Source: JBDNBY01 sp039767595 (GTDB lineage Bacteria > Pseudomonadota > Alphaproteobacteria > Rhodobacterales > Rhodobacteraceae). From it: a stretch of DNA of 58,134 bases. Shown here one piece after another: positions 51,539 to 58,134 of the stretch (the first letter of the stretch is position 1; every line of letters begins with the position of its first letter). A program made the position numbers and the translations under genes. The stretch spans positions 1-58,134 of the forward strand of contig JBDNBY010000080.1 in the NCBI GenBank assembly GCA_039767595.1, given 5' to 3'. The notes beneath the pieces were generated by a model. It was not told the origin of the DNA. It made no database searches and saw only the letters and a list, made by a program, of their open reading frames with translations.

Positions 51539-52660
51539 ATGACGATTAAAACAACTCATGTCGGATCGCTCCCACGCACCCAGGATGTGGTGGATTTCAT
51601 TTTCGCGCGCGAACAGGGCCAAGACTATGACCAAGCGGCATTTGATGCCGCCATGACCCGCGCGGTCAGTGAAACGGTCAAAAAACAAGTGGACGCCGGC
51701 GTAGATATCGTTAGCGATGGCGAGACCTCTAAAATCAGCTACGCCACTTATGTCAAAGATCGCTACACGGGGTTTGGCGGCGACAGCCCGCGCAATGCCC
51801 CCGCTGATCTCAAGCAATTTCCGACCTTTCTCAAACGCTTGGCCGAAGATGGGGGCACGCCGAAATATGCCCGCCCCATGTGCGTCGGTGAAGTGAAATC
51901 CAAAGGACAGGGCGAGTTAGAAAAAGACATCAACAATCTAAAATCCGCGATGGCCGAACATGGCGCGCAGCGCGGCTTTATGAATGCCGCCTCTCCGGGT
52001 GTGATATCGCTATTTTTACAAAATGATTTCTATCCTACGCGCGAGGCCTATCTCGCGGCGCTCGCCGATGCGATGAAGGCAGAGTATGAGACGATCATTG
52101 CAGCTGGCCTCGATGTGCAACTCGATTGCCCTGACCTCGCGCTCTCGCGGCACATGCTGTTTAACGATTTGTCGGACGAAGAGTTTATCAAAATCGCCAA
52201 TTCCCATGTCGAGGCTCTCAATCATGCCCTCAGCGATGTGCCTGCGGACAGAGTGCGCGTGCACATCTGCTGGGGCAATTATGAAGGGCCGCATGTGTGC
52301 GATATTCCCATGGCGAAAATGTTTGATACGCTCATGGCGACCAAATCGCGCTATGTTCTATTTGAGACCTCTAATCCTCGCCATGGCCATGAATGGGCCG
52401 TGTTCCGCGATCGCAAAGCGGATATCCCGGAGGACAAAGTTTTGGTGCCCGGCGTTGTGGATACAACGACCAATTTCGTCGAACATCCCGACCTTGTGGC
52501 GCAGCGCCTTGAGCGGTTTGTTGATATCGTCGGGGCGCAGCGTGTGATCGCCGGATCAGATTGCGGCTTTGGCACGTTTGCGGGCTTTGGTACAGTGGAT
52601 CCTGAAATCGCCTATGCCAAGCTGAGCGCCCTAAGCGCAGGGGCGCGGCAACTCTCGTGA
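51539..52660 (+). CDS. MetE C-terminal-like zinc methyl/alkyltransferase
   Basis: 373 residues, equal to the C-terminal half of cobalamin-independent methionine synthase with no N-terminal half. 'THVGSLPRTQDV' start; the zinc ligands are kept: His and Cys in 'RVHICWGNYEG', Glu in 'LFETSNPRHGHEW', Cys in 'AGSDCGFGTFAG'. Family members transfer methyl or alkyl groups to or from thiols (methionine synthase, epoxyalkane:CoM transferase, methylthiol enzymes). In a catabolic cluster it may remove or add a methyl/thiol group of the substrate. GTGA overlap with the next gene. Confidence 0.83.
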   Translation: MTIKTTHVGSLPRTQDVVDFIFAREQGQDYDQAAFDAAMTRAVSETVKKQVDAGVDIVSDGETSKISYATYVKDRYTGFGGDSPRNAPADLKQFPTFLKRLAEDGGTPKYARPMCVGEVKSKGQGELEKDINNLKSAMAEHGAQRGFMNAASPGVISLFLQNDFYPTREAYLAALADAMKAEYETIIAAGLDVQLDCPDLALSRHMLFNDLSDEEFIKIANSHVEALNHALSDVPADRVRVHICWGNYEGPHVCDIPMAKMFDTLMATKSRYVLFETSNPRHGHEWAVFRDRKADIPEDKVLVPGVVDTTTNFVEHPDLVAQRLERFVDIVGAQRVIAGSDCGFGTFAGFGTVDPEIAYAKLSALSAGARQLS

Positions 52661-53397
52661 CGCCCACTCTGCATGCAACACCGACAACTCTTGTGTTCCT
52701 GCCTGGGATGATGTGCGATGAACGCTTGTTTGCCGCGCAGATCACCGCCCTTGGGGATCAGTTTGTGACCAAGACCGCTGACTTTGGCTCCGCTGGCACA
52801 ATTGCGGATATGGCGCGCGCAGCGCTGGCGCTGTGCGAGGGGCCCATCATTCCGGTTGGCCTCTCGATGGGCGGCATTGTTGCCATCGAGATCGCCGTGC
52901 AGGCCCCAAAACGGGTCCAAAAACTCGCCTTGATGGATACAAATGCCCGCGCCGAAAAAACCCATATCGCCGCGCGGCGCGATCCACAAATCGCAGCGGC
53001 CCGCGCAGGGCAATTGGCCCGCGTGATGCGCGACGAGCTAAAGCCCAATTACCTCGCAGATACCCCAAATCGAGGCGCAATTCTCGATCTGTGCATGGAT
53101 ATGGCGATGGATTTGGGGGCCGAGGTATTTGTGCGCCAATCAAACGCCTTGCGCAGCCGCCCCGATTATGTGGAACGGTTGGGTCAGATCACCGTGCCGA
53201 CGATGGTGCTATATGGGCAATATGATCGTTTGTGTCCAGCCAAAAATCATCATGATATCGCCGCCGCCGTGCCAAACAGCACGCTGATCGAAATCCCAAA
53301 TGCGGGGCATTTACCGACGCTGGAAACCCCCGATACAGTCACCGACCACCTCAAGAGATTTGTCATGCAGGAGAATGCCCATGTCCCGTCACGCTAA
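52657..53397 (+). CDS. Alpha/beta hydrolase
   Basis: 246 residues from a GTG start overlapping the previous TGA. 'FLPGMMCDERLF', nucleophile 'PVGLSMGGIVAIEI' (Ser about 68), 'VLYGQYDRLCP' with acid and 'AGHLPTLETPD' with His. Esterase or lactonase/C-C hydrolase of the same operon; substrate unknown. Confidence 0.85.
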   Translation: MTPTLHATPTTLVFLPGMMCDERLFAAQITALGDQFVTKTADFGSAGTIADMARAALALCEGPIIPVGLSMGGIVAIEIAVQAPKRVQKLALMDTNARAEKTHIAARRDPQIAAARAGQLARVMRDELKPNYLADTPNRGAILDLCMDMAMDLGAEVFVRQSNALRSRPDYVERLGQITVPTMVLYGQYDRLCPAKNHHDIAAAVPNSTLIEIPNAGHLPTLETPDTVTDHLKRFVMQENAHVPSR

Positions 53398-54148
53398 TTT
53401 CAAACAGCGCCTTTTGAACCGCGATGCGATGAGCGGCACGTTTTTAAAAACGCCGCATTATGTCTTGGTCGAAGTGCTGGCGCAGTCTGGCCTTGATTTC
53501 ATTTGCCTTGATGCCGAGCATGCTCCGTTTGATCGGGCGGCCATCGATCAATGCTGTGCGATAGCGCGCGCTTTGGATTTCCCCCTGCTAGTGCGCGTCG
53601 CGGGGCCCGAGGCCAAAGAAATCCTCAGCGCAATGGATTGCGGCGCCGTCGGCGTTGTCATTCCTCATGTCGATAGCGTCGAGACGGCCCAAGCGATGGC
53701 GCAGGGGGCGCGCTTTGGCCTAGGCGGGCGCGGCTATGCCGGATCCTCGCGATGGGCTGGCTATGCCACCCGTCCGATGAACGAGGTGATGGATCAATCG
53801 CGCGATGAAACCGTCGTCATTGCCCAGATCGAAGAGCCCTATGCCGTGCCCTTGGCGGATCAAATTGCCGCGATCGACGGGATTGATGCCCTCTTTGCGG
53901 GGCCGGCGGATTTATCTGTGGGCATGGGGTATCGTGATCAATCATCGGATGATCTCAAACAGGCGCTCGCGCATGTGGGCGCGGCGGCGCAAGCGGCTGG
54001 AAAAACCTATGCCAGCTGGGTTGCCACCACACAGGCGATGAGCGATTGGCACGAAAAATATGGGGTCAATATGTTCTTTGTCTCGTCCGAACATGCATGG
54101 ATGCGCAGCGCTGCCAAAGAGATCGCGCAAACGGCTCAGGCGCTTTAG
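53381..54148 (+). CDS. HpcH/HpaI-family aldolase
   Basis: 255 residues from the ATG at 53381 (AGGAG 8 nt upstream). 'FICLDAEHAPFDRAAI' with catalytic His, 'LVRVAGPEAKEIL', 'QIEEPYAVPLADQI' and 'FAGPADLSVGMGY' with metal-binding Glu and Asp. It cleaves 2-keto-3-deoxy acids to pyruvate (or oxaloacetate) and an aldehyde, the probable final step of the cluster's pathway. Its stop overlaps that of the convergent LysR gene. Confidence 0.9.
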   Translation: MSRHANFKQRLLNRDAMSGTFLKTPHYVLVEVLAQSGLDFICLDAEHAPFDRAAIDQCCAIARALDFPLLVRVAGPEAKEILSAMDCGAVGVVIPHVDSVETAQAMAQGARFGLGGRGYAGSSRWAGYATRPMNEVMDQSRDETVVIAQIEEPYAVPLADQIAAIDGIDALFAGPADLSVGMGYRDQSSDDLKQALAHVGAAAQAAGKTYASWVATTQAMSDWHEKYGVNMFFVSSEHAWMRSAAKEIAQTAQAL

Positions 54149-55008
54149 CGGCTGTGCTGAATGTGATCGCAGAGTTCTTGATAGGCCTGCATGATATAGT
54201 CGTGGTTCGTACTGTGCCGGCGCGCATAGAAATACACTGTGCGCGTGGCCGCGAGGCCCGCGACATCCCGAAACATTACATCCGCATAGGCCGCCTCAAG
54301 GATCGTGCGCGGTAAAATGCTCACCCACGGCCCCGCCGCCACCATCGACAAAAGCGTGAAACTATTGTGCACAAACAAAGGCACCTGCGCCGGTGCCAAA
54401 TCAATACGCCCCTGCGCAACGGGGTTATGCACATACTGCGCGTGCAGCACGTCTGAGATCGTAACCTGTGCCTGTTGCGCGAGGGTATGATCCACGCGGC
54501 AGATCAGCCCAAGATCATCATGCGTGACGTGATACCGCTCCACCCCATCAATATCAGCCTCAAGCGCCGAGATCCCAAAATCAATTTGACCGCGCAGCAA
54601 CCAATCGAGGACTTGGCGACTATCGCTATCGCGCAGATCCACTTGGGTATGCGGGAAATGCTGCTGCATACGGTGTAGCACTTGCGGAAAATACCCCCCC
54701 GATACCGAAGGAATGGCCGCCCCGCGCACGGTGCCCGCAGGGTTTTGCGCCAACGTGCTCAACGAGGAAATCGTCGCATCAAAATGCGCAACCTCTTGTT
54801 TTGCCAAGTCAAACACCCTCTCACCAAACTCTGACAGGCGGCTTTTGCGATCGGTTTGAAACAAGGCGCTGCCCAGCTCTTCTTCAAGCTGCTTAAGGGT
54901 CATTGACAGCGCAGATTGCGACCGGCCCATGCTCTGAGCCGCCTCAGCCAGATTGCCACTGCGCGCCACGGCGCAAAAGGTTTTGAGCATTTCCAGTTTA
55001 ATCGCCAC
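54145..55008 (-). CDS. LysR-family transcriptional regulator
   Basis: 287 residues. Winged HTH at the N-terminus ('LKTFCAVARSGNLAEAAQSM', 'SQSALSMTLKQLEEELGSALF'), then a two-lobe effector domain ('GTVRGAAIPSVSGGYFPQVL'). Divergent from the aldehyde dehydrogenase gene, with a palindromic site between, so it most likely controls that gene and the betaine-type genes after it. Confidence 0.9.
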   Translation of the reverse strand: MAIKLEMLKTFCAVARSGNLAEAAQSMGRSQSALSMTLKQLEEELGSALFQTDRKSRLSEFGERVFDLAKQEVAHFDATISSLSTLAQNPAGTVRGAAIPSVSGGYFPQVLHRMQQHFPHTQVDLRDSDSRQVLDWLLRGQIDFGISALEADIDGVERYHVTHDDLGLICRVDHTLAQQAQVTISDVLHAQYVHNPVAQGRIDLAPAQVPLFVHNSFTLLSMVAAGPWVSILPRTILEAAYADVMFRDVAGLAATRTVYFYARRHSTNHDYIMQAYQELCDHIQHSR

Positions 55009-55023
55009 GTGCCAACCCTATAT

Positions 55024-55049
55024 TTCAGAAAATCTGAATTTACCTTCAG
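55024..55049. promoter_or_regulatory. Candidate LysR box
   Basis: Perfect dyad TTCAGAAAATCTGAA (55024-55038, contains T-N11-A) plus a further TTCAG half-site at 55045-55049, 21 bases from the first. A TTGACA at 55060-55065 may be the -35 of the following gene. Confidence 0.6.
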
Positions 55050-55116
55050 TAATTTGAGTTTGACACAAATGGACCCTTTAGGCCAGATGGCATTCAAGAA
55101 CAGAAAGTAGGATAGA

Positions 55117-56565
55117 ATGAGCGCACATTTGAACTTGATCGCCGGCCAATGGACGGATGGCATTGATACGATTGATAATATCAACCCGTCGGACACGTCA
55201 GATGTCATCGGGCAGTTCGCCCAAGCCAGCCGCGCACAACTGGACGACACCCTCGCCGCGGCGCATGTGGCCCAACGTGAATGGGCCGCCTATGGGCCAG
55301 AGCGTAAACAGGCCGTCTTGATGAACATCGGCAACGAGCTGATGGCACGGGCCGAAGAGCTCGGCGCTCTGCTTGCGCGCGAAGAGGGCAAACCACTGGC
55401 CGAGGGCAAAGGCGAAGTCTATCGCGCCGGTCAATTCTTTACCTATTATGCGGCAGAATGCCTGCGCCAAATTGGAGAGAATGCCGATAGCGTGCGCCCC
55501 AATATCGAAATCGACGTACGCCGCGAACCGGTGGGTGTGGTTGCCGTGATCAGCCCGTGGAACTTTCCCACGGCGACCGCCAGTTGGAAAATCGCGCCCG
55601 CTTTGTGCTATGGCAACGCCGTTGTGTGGAAACCGGCCAATATCACGCCGGCCTCGGCCCATGCCCTGACTGAAATTATTGCCAAGCAAGATATTCCCAA
55701 GGGCCTCTTTTCATTGGTCATGGGCAGCGGTGGCACCATTGGTCAGGCTCTTGTCGAAAGCAAAGCGGTCAATGCCATTTCCTTCACAGGATCCGTGGAT
55801 GTAGGCCGCGGCATTGCCACGGCAGCGGTGCAAAATTTCACTAAAATCCAAATGGAAATGGGATCGAAAAACGCGCTGGCCGTGATGGATGATGGCGATT
55901 TGGACATCGCAGTCTCCGTCGCGCTTGGCGGGGCGTTTGGCGGGACGGGGCAGAAATGCACGGCCTCTTCTCGATTGGTTGTGCACGAGGCGGTGCATGA
56001 CGCCTTTGTTGAAAAACTGATCGCAGGGGCCCAAGCGATGGTCGTGGGTCACGCCCTTGAGGCCGGCACGCAAATTGGCCCTGTGGTCAGCCAAGGGCAG
56101 CTGAGTGAAAATCTCGACTATGTCAAACTTGGCGCATCCGAAGGGGCCGAGCTGGCCTGCGGCGGCGTTCAGGTCGAGCGGGCGACACAAGGCTATTACA
56201 TGACGCCGGGCGTCTTTGTGAACACAACAAACGACATGCGCATCAACCGCGAGGAAATGTTCGCCCCATTGACCTGCGTGATCAAAGTGGGCAGCTATGA
56301 CGAAGCGCTCAGCGTCGTCAATGACACAGAATTTGGCCTGACCTGTGGGATCGTGACGCGCTCGTTGGCGCGGGCCACGCATTTTAGACGCAATGCCCAA
56401 ACCGGTGTGGTCACTGTCAACTTGCCAACGGCAGGTACGGATTATCACGTGCCCTTTGGCGGACGCGGAATATCCTCTTATGGGCCGCGCGAACAAGGCA
56501 AAGCAGCGGCCGAATTCTATACCACTGTCAAAACCGCCTATATCTGCGCAGGAGACCCCTCCTAA
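55117..56565 (+). CDS. Aldehyde dehydrogenase (NAD(P)-dependent, ketoglutarate-semialdehyde type)
   Basis: 482 residues. 'VISPWNFPTATASWKIAPAL', 'SFTGSVDVGRGIA', catalytic Glu in 'QMEMGSKNALAV' and Cys in 'GGTGQKCTASSRLV'. Similar to alpha-ketoglutarate- and succinate-semialdehyde dehydrogenases. It may oxidise the aldehyde from the HpcH/HpaI aldolase or one from betaine breakdown. Stop overlaps the dipeptidase start (TAATG). Confidence 0.88.
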   Translation: MSAHLNLIAGQWTDGIDTIDNINPSDTSDVIGQFAQASRAQLDDTLAAAHVAQREWAAYGPERKQAVLMNIGNELMARAEELGALLAREEGKPLAEGKGEVYRAGQFFTYYAAECLRQIGENADSVRPNIEIDVRREPVGVVAVISPWNFPTATASWKIAPALCYGNAVVWKPANITPASAHALTEIIAKQDIPKGLFSLVMGSGGTIGQALVESKAVNAISFTGSVDVGRGIATAAVQNFTKIQMEMGSKNALAVMDDGDLDIAVSVALGGAFGGTGQKCTASSRLVVHEAVHDAFVEKLIAGAQAMVVGHALEAGTQIGPVVSQGQLSENLDYVKLGASEGAELACGGVQVERATQGYYMTPGVFVNTTNDMRINREEMFAPLTCVIKVGSYDEALSVVNDTEFGLTCGIVTRSLARATHFRRNAQTGVVTVNLPTAGTDYHVPFGGRGISSYGPREQGKAAAEFYTTVKTAYICAGDPS

Positions 56566-57557
56566 TGCGGATCGACGCGCTTCAATATGCCAATTGGTCT
56601 GAGAACATCTTTCGCCAAATGCGGCAAGGGCGCGTCGATGCTGTCCATGTGACGATTGCCTATCACGAAAACTTTCGTGAGACCGTGCTGAACATCAAGG
56701 CATGGAACCGGTGGTTCGAACTTTACCCCGATCTCATTATGATGGGCCGCAGCGCAGCGGATATTGACACCGCGCGCGCCACAAATCGCACGGCGATTTT
56801 CTTTGGGTTTCAAAACCCAAGCCCGATCGAAGATGACATTGGATTGGTCGAAATTCTGCACACGCTGGGCGCACGGTTTATGCAACTGAGCTATAATAAC
56901 CAATCGCTCTTGGCGACGGGCTGTTACGAGGCCGAAGACCCCGGGATCACGCGCATGGGCCGCCAAGTGATCAAGGAAATGAACCGCGTCGGATTGGTTG
57001 TCGATATGAGCCACTCGGCCGACCGCTCGACCATCGAGGCAGCGGATATATCCGAACGGCCCATCGCGATCACCCATGCCAATCCTCACGCGTGGCACGC
57101 GGCCCTGCGCAACAAAAACCACCGCGTGATCGAGGCGGTGATTGCCAATGGCGGGATGATGGGATTTTCCCTCTATCCCCATCACTTGGCAGGTAAATCC
57201 GACTGCACCCTCGAAGGGTTTTGCCAAATGATCGCCGATATGGTGGCCCGTTATGGGATCGATCATTTTGGCATTGGATCCGATCTGTGCCAAGATCAAC
57301 CCGATAGCGTGGTCGAATGGATGCGCGTTGGACGTTGGAGCAAAGAGATCGACTATGGCGAAGGCTCTGCTGCCGCCCCAGGTTTTCCACCTCAACCCAA
57401 GTGGTTTGAAAATAATCTCGGATTTGACAATATCGAGACGGGCCTCACATCCTTAGGCATGTCACAAGATGAGGTCAGCGCGATCATGGGTAAAAATTGG
57501 TACCGCTTTTTTGAACAAAACTTTGGGCCGCAGGCCGCCCTCTTGGGGGGCAGATGA
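56565..57557 (+). CDS. Membrane dipeptidase-like protein of the glycine betaine locus type
   Basis: 330 residues, renal dipeptidase (M19) amidohydrolase fold: 'VHVTIAYHENFRETV' near the start, 'FFGFQNPSPIEDDIGLVE', 'VVDMSHSADRSTIEAADI' and 'ITHANPHAWH', 'HFGIGSDLCQD'. The N-terminal HxD zinc pair of classical members is not obvious. It resembles the protein encoded beside dimethylglycine demethylase genes in Pseudomonas, whose role is unclear. Followed by an ATGA-coupled gene. Confidence 0.83.
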   Translation: MRIDALQYANWSENIFRQMRQGRVDAVHVTIAYHENFRETVLNIKAWNRWFELYPDLIMMGRSAADIDTARATNRTAIFFGFQNPSPIEDDIGLVEILHTLGARFMQLSYNNQSLLATGCYEAEDPGITRMGRQVIKEMNRVGLVVDMSHSADRSTIEAADISERPIAITHANPHAWHAALRNKNHRVIEAVIANGGMMGFSLYPHHLAGKSDCTLEGFCQMIADMVARYGIDHFGIGSDLCQDQPDSVVEWMRVGRWSKEIDYGEGSAAAPGFPPQPKWFENNLGFDNIETGLTSLGMSQDEVSAIMGKNWYRFFEQNFGPQAALLGGR

Positions 57558-58134
57558 ACCGCGCGGTGCATATCGCCACGCGGCCCGCGACACAGGTGAT
57601 GCGCCTGTCGCGGCTTGGGTCGTTGCACCAATGCCGGCTGAGCTTTATGCGCCAACTCACCCGCCGGATGGCCCGCGAAAACTGGAGCTTTCACTGCGAC
57701 CGCTTTGACATCGACGCCAACGGTGTAGGCGTGGCTTTGCTGCGCGCGCATACTGGCACGCGGGACTACACGCTTGTTGCCTTTTCCCACGACCTGCCCG
57801 CCGAGAAACGCTCCGACCGCGTGATTGCCGAGGCGTGGGATGCGACCTTTACCTTGTTTGACGGGCGCCCAACCGATGCCGATATCGCGCGGCTGCGCGA
57901 AAACGTACCCCTCCAAGAAGCGGGGCGCATCACTCAAAACGAGTTGACCTTGTCCCGCGCCAATCGGTCCGTGCGGCTGTGGTCCTATATTATCGATGCT
58001 CTGGCCAAAGGCACGCAGCCTGATCCGCGCGAAATCGCCAAAGTTGGCTATTTAATGCGCACGACCGCGGTCTATGGATCCGGAAAATTTGGCGCATCAG
58101 ATCGCGAACAAATCGCTGCACGCCCCGAATTCAC
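57554..58134 (+). CDS. Uncharacterised protein, N-terminal part (runs off window)
   Basis: Open for 193 codons to the window edge from an ATG coupled to the dipeptidase stop. Contains 'LSRLGSLHQCRLSFMRQL', 'RSDRVIAEAWDATFTLFDG' and 'KVGYLMRTTAVYGSGKFG'. It looks like the conserved uncharacterised protein found between the dipeptidase and dgcA in glycine betaine loci (PA5397-like by memory). This and the gene order predict dgcA/dgcB beyond the edge. Confidence 0.65.
   Translation, partial: MNRAVHIATRPATQVMRLSRLGSLHQCRLSFMRQLTRRMARENWSFHCDRFDIDANGVGVALLRAHTGTRDYTLVAFSHDLPAEKRSDRVIAEAWDATFTLFDGRPTDADIARLRENVPLQEAGRITQNELTLSRANRSVRLWSYIIDALAKGTQPDPREIAKVGYLMRTTAVYGSGKFGASDREQIAARPEF

Noticed and set aside
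51539..52660. Methionine synthase (metE) and a possible S-box or cobalamin riboswitch before it
   Set aside because: Only the C-terminal half is present, the gene starts 3 nt after the cupin stop, and no leader exists for a riboswitch.
1..58134. tRNA or rRNA genes, CRISPR arrays, insertion sequences, phage genes, replication origin
   Set aside because: None found on reading; gaps are short and hold only the regulatory elements listed.

Overview
The window reads as a stretch of chromosome from a Roseobacter-type marine alphaproteobacterium (Rhodobacterales). This is inferred from gene families and context: a malic enzyme fused to a phosphotransacetylase-like domain, a carnitine dehydrogenase-thioesterase fusion, a tripartite tricarboxylate transporter, glycine-betaine-locus genes, very tight operons coupled through ATGA, GTGA or TAATG, and convergent genes whose stop codons overlap. 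No rRNA, tRNA, insertion sequence, prophage or CRISPR array was seen, and no gap exceeds about 200 bases.

Layout. 1-4.2 kb: end of a fatty-acid beta-oxidation operon (unidentified C-terminus, glutathione transferase, thiolase, FadJ-type enzyme), closed by a terminator. 4.2-9.3 kb: EamA exporter, acyl-CoA synthetase, an unknown membrane protein and a periplasmic SPOR-domain protein. 9.4-13 kb: nucleoside salvage operon cdd-deoA-deoB-upp. 13.1-20.6 kb: housekeeping genes maeB, prpE, nadK, glyA and an alpha/beta hydrolase. 20.6-30 kb: an eight-gene leftward operon with a divergent AraC-type regulator that reads as a CoA-linked route from gamma-butyrobetaine or carnitine to glycine betaine; it also contains an HD-domain protein with diiron-oxygenase-like residues and a cysteine-rich lipoprotein. 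30-38.2 kb: TctCBA transporter with TctD/TctE-like regulators, an extra periplasmic binding protein, a class III CoA-transferase and a citryl-CoA-lyase-like enzyme, suggesting import, CoA activation and cleavage of a tri- or dicarboxylate.

38.2-54.1 kb is the least explained part: a divergent catabolic cluster built round a CUT1-type ABC importer and a LacI regulator. Two LacI-type palindromes flank a bidirectional promoter. The cluster has four SnoaL-like proteins (about seven domains), an HpsN/histidinol-dehydrogenase-like enzyme, a lactonase-type amidohydrolase, a hotdog thioesterase, a second glutathione transferase, a two-cupin protein, a MetE-C-terminal-like zinc enzyme, an alpha/beta hydrolase and an HpcH/HpaI aldolase. 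I cannot name the substrate; this is the best candidate for an undescribed pathway.

54.1-58.1 kb: a LysR regulator divergent from an aldehyde dehydrogenase, then a membrane-dipeptidase-like protein and the start of an uncharacterised protein. The last two resemble genes beside dgcAB in glycine betaine catabolic loci, so the window may continue into dimethylglycine breakdown, which would fit the carnitine operon. All functions are inferred from sequence reading alone; no database search was possible.
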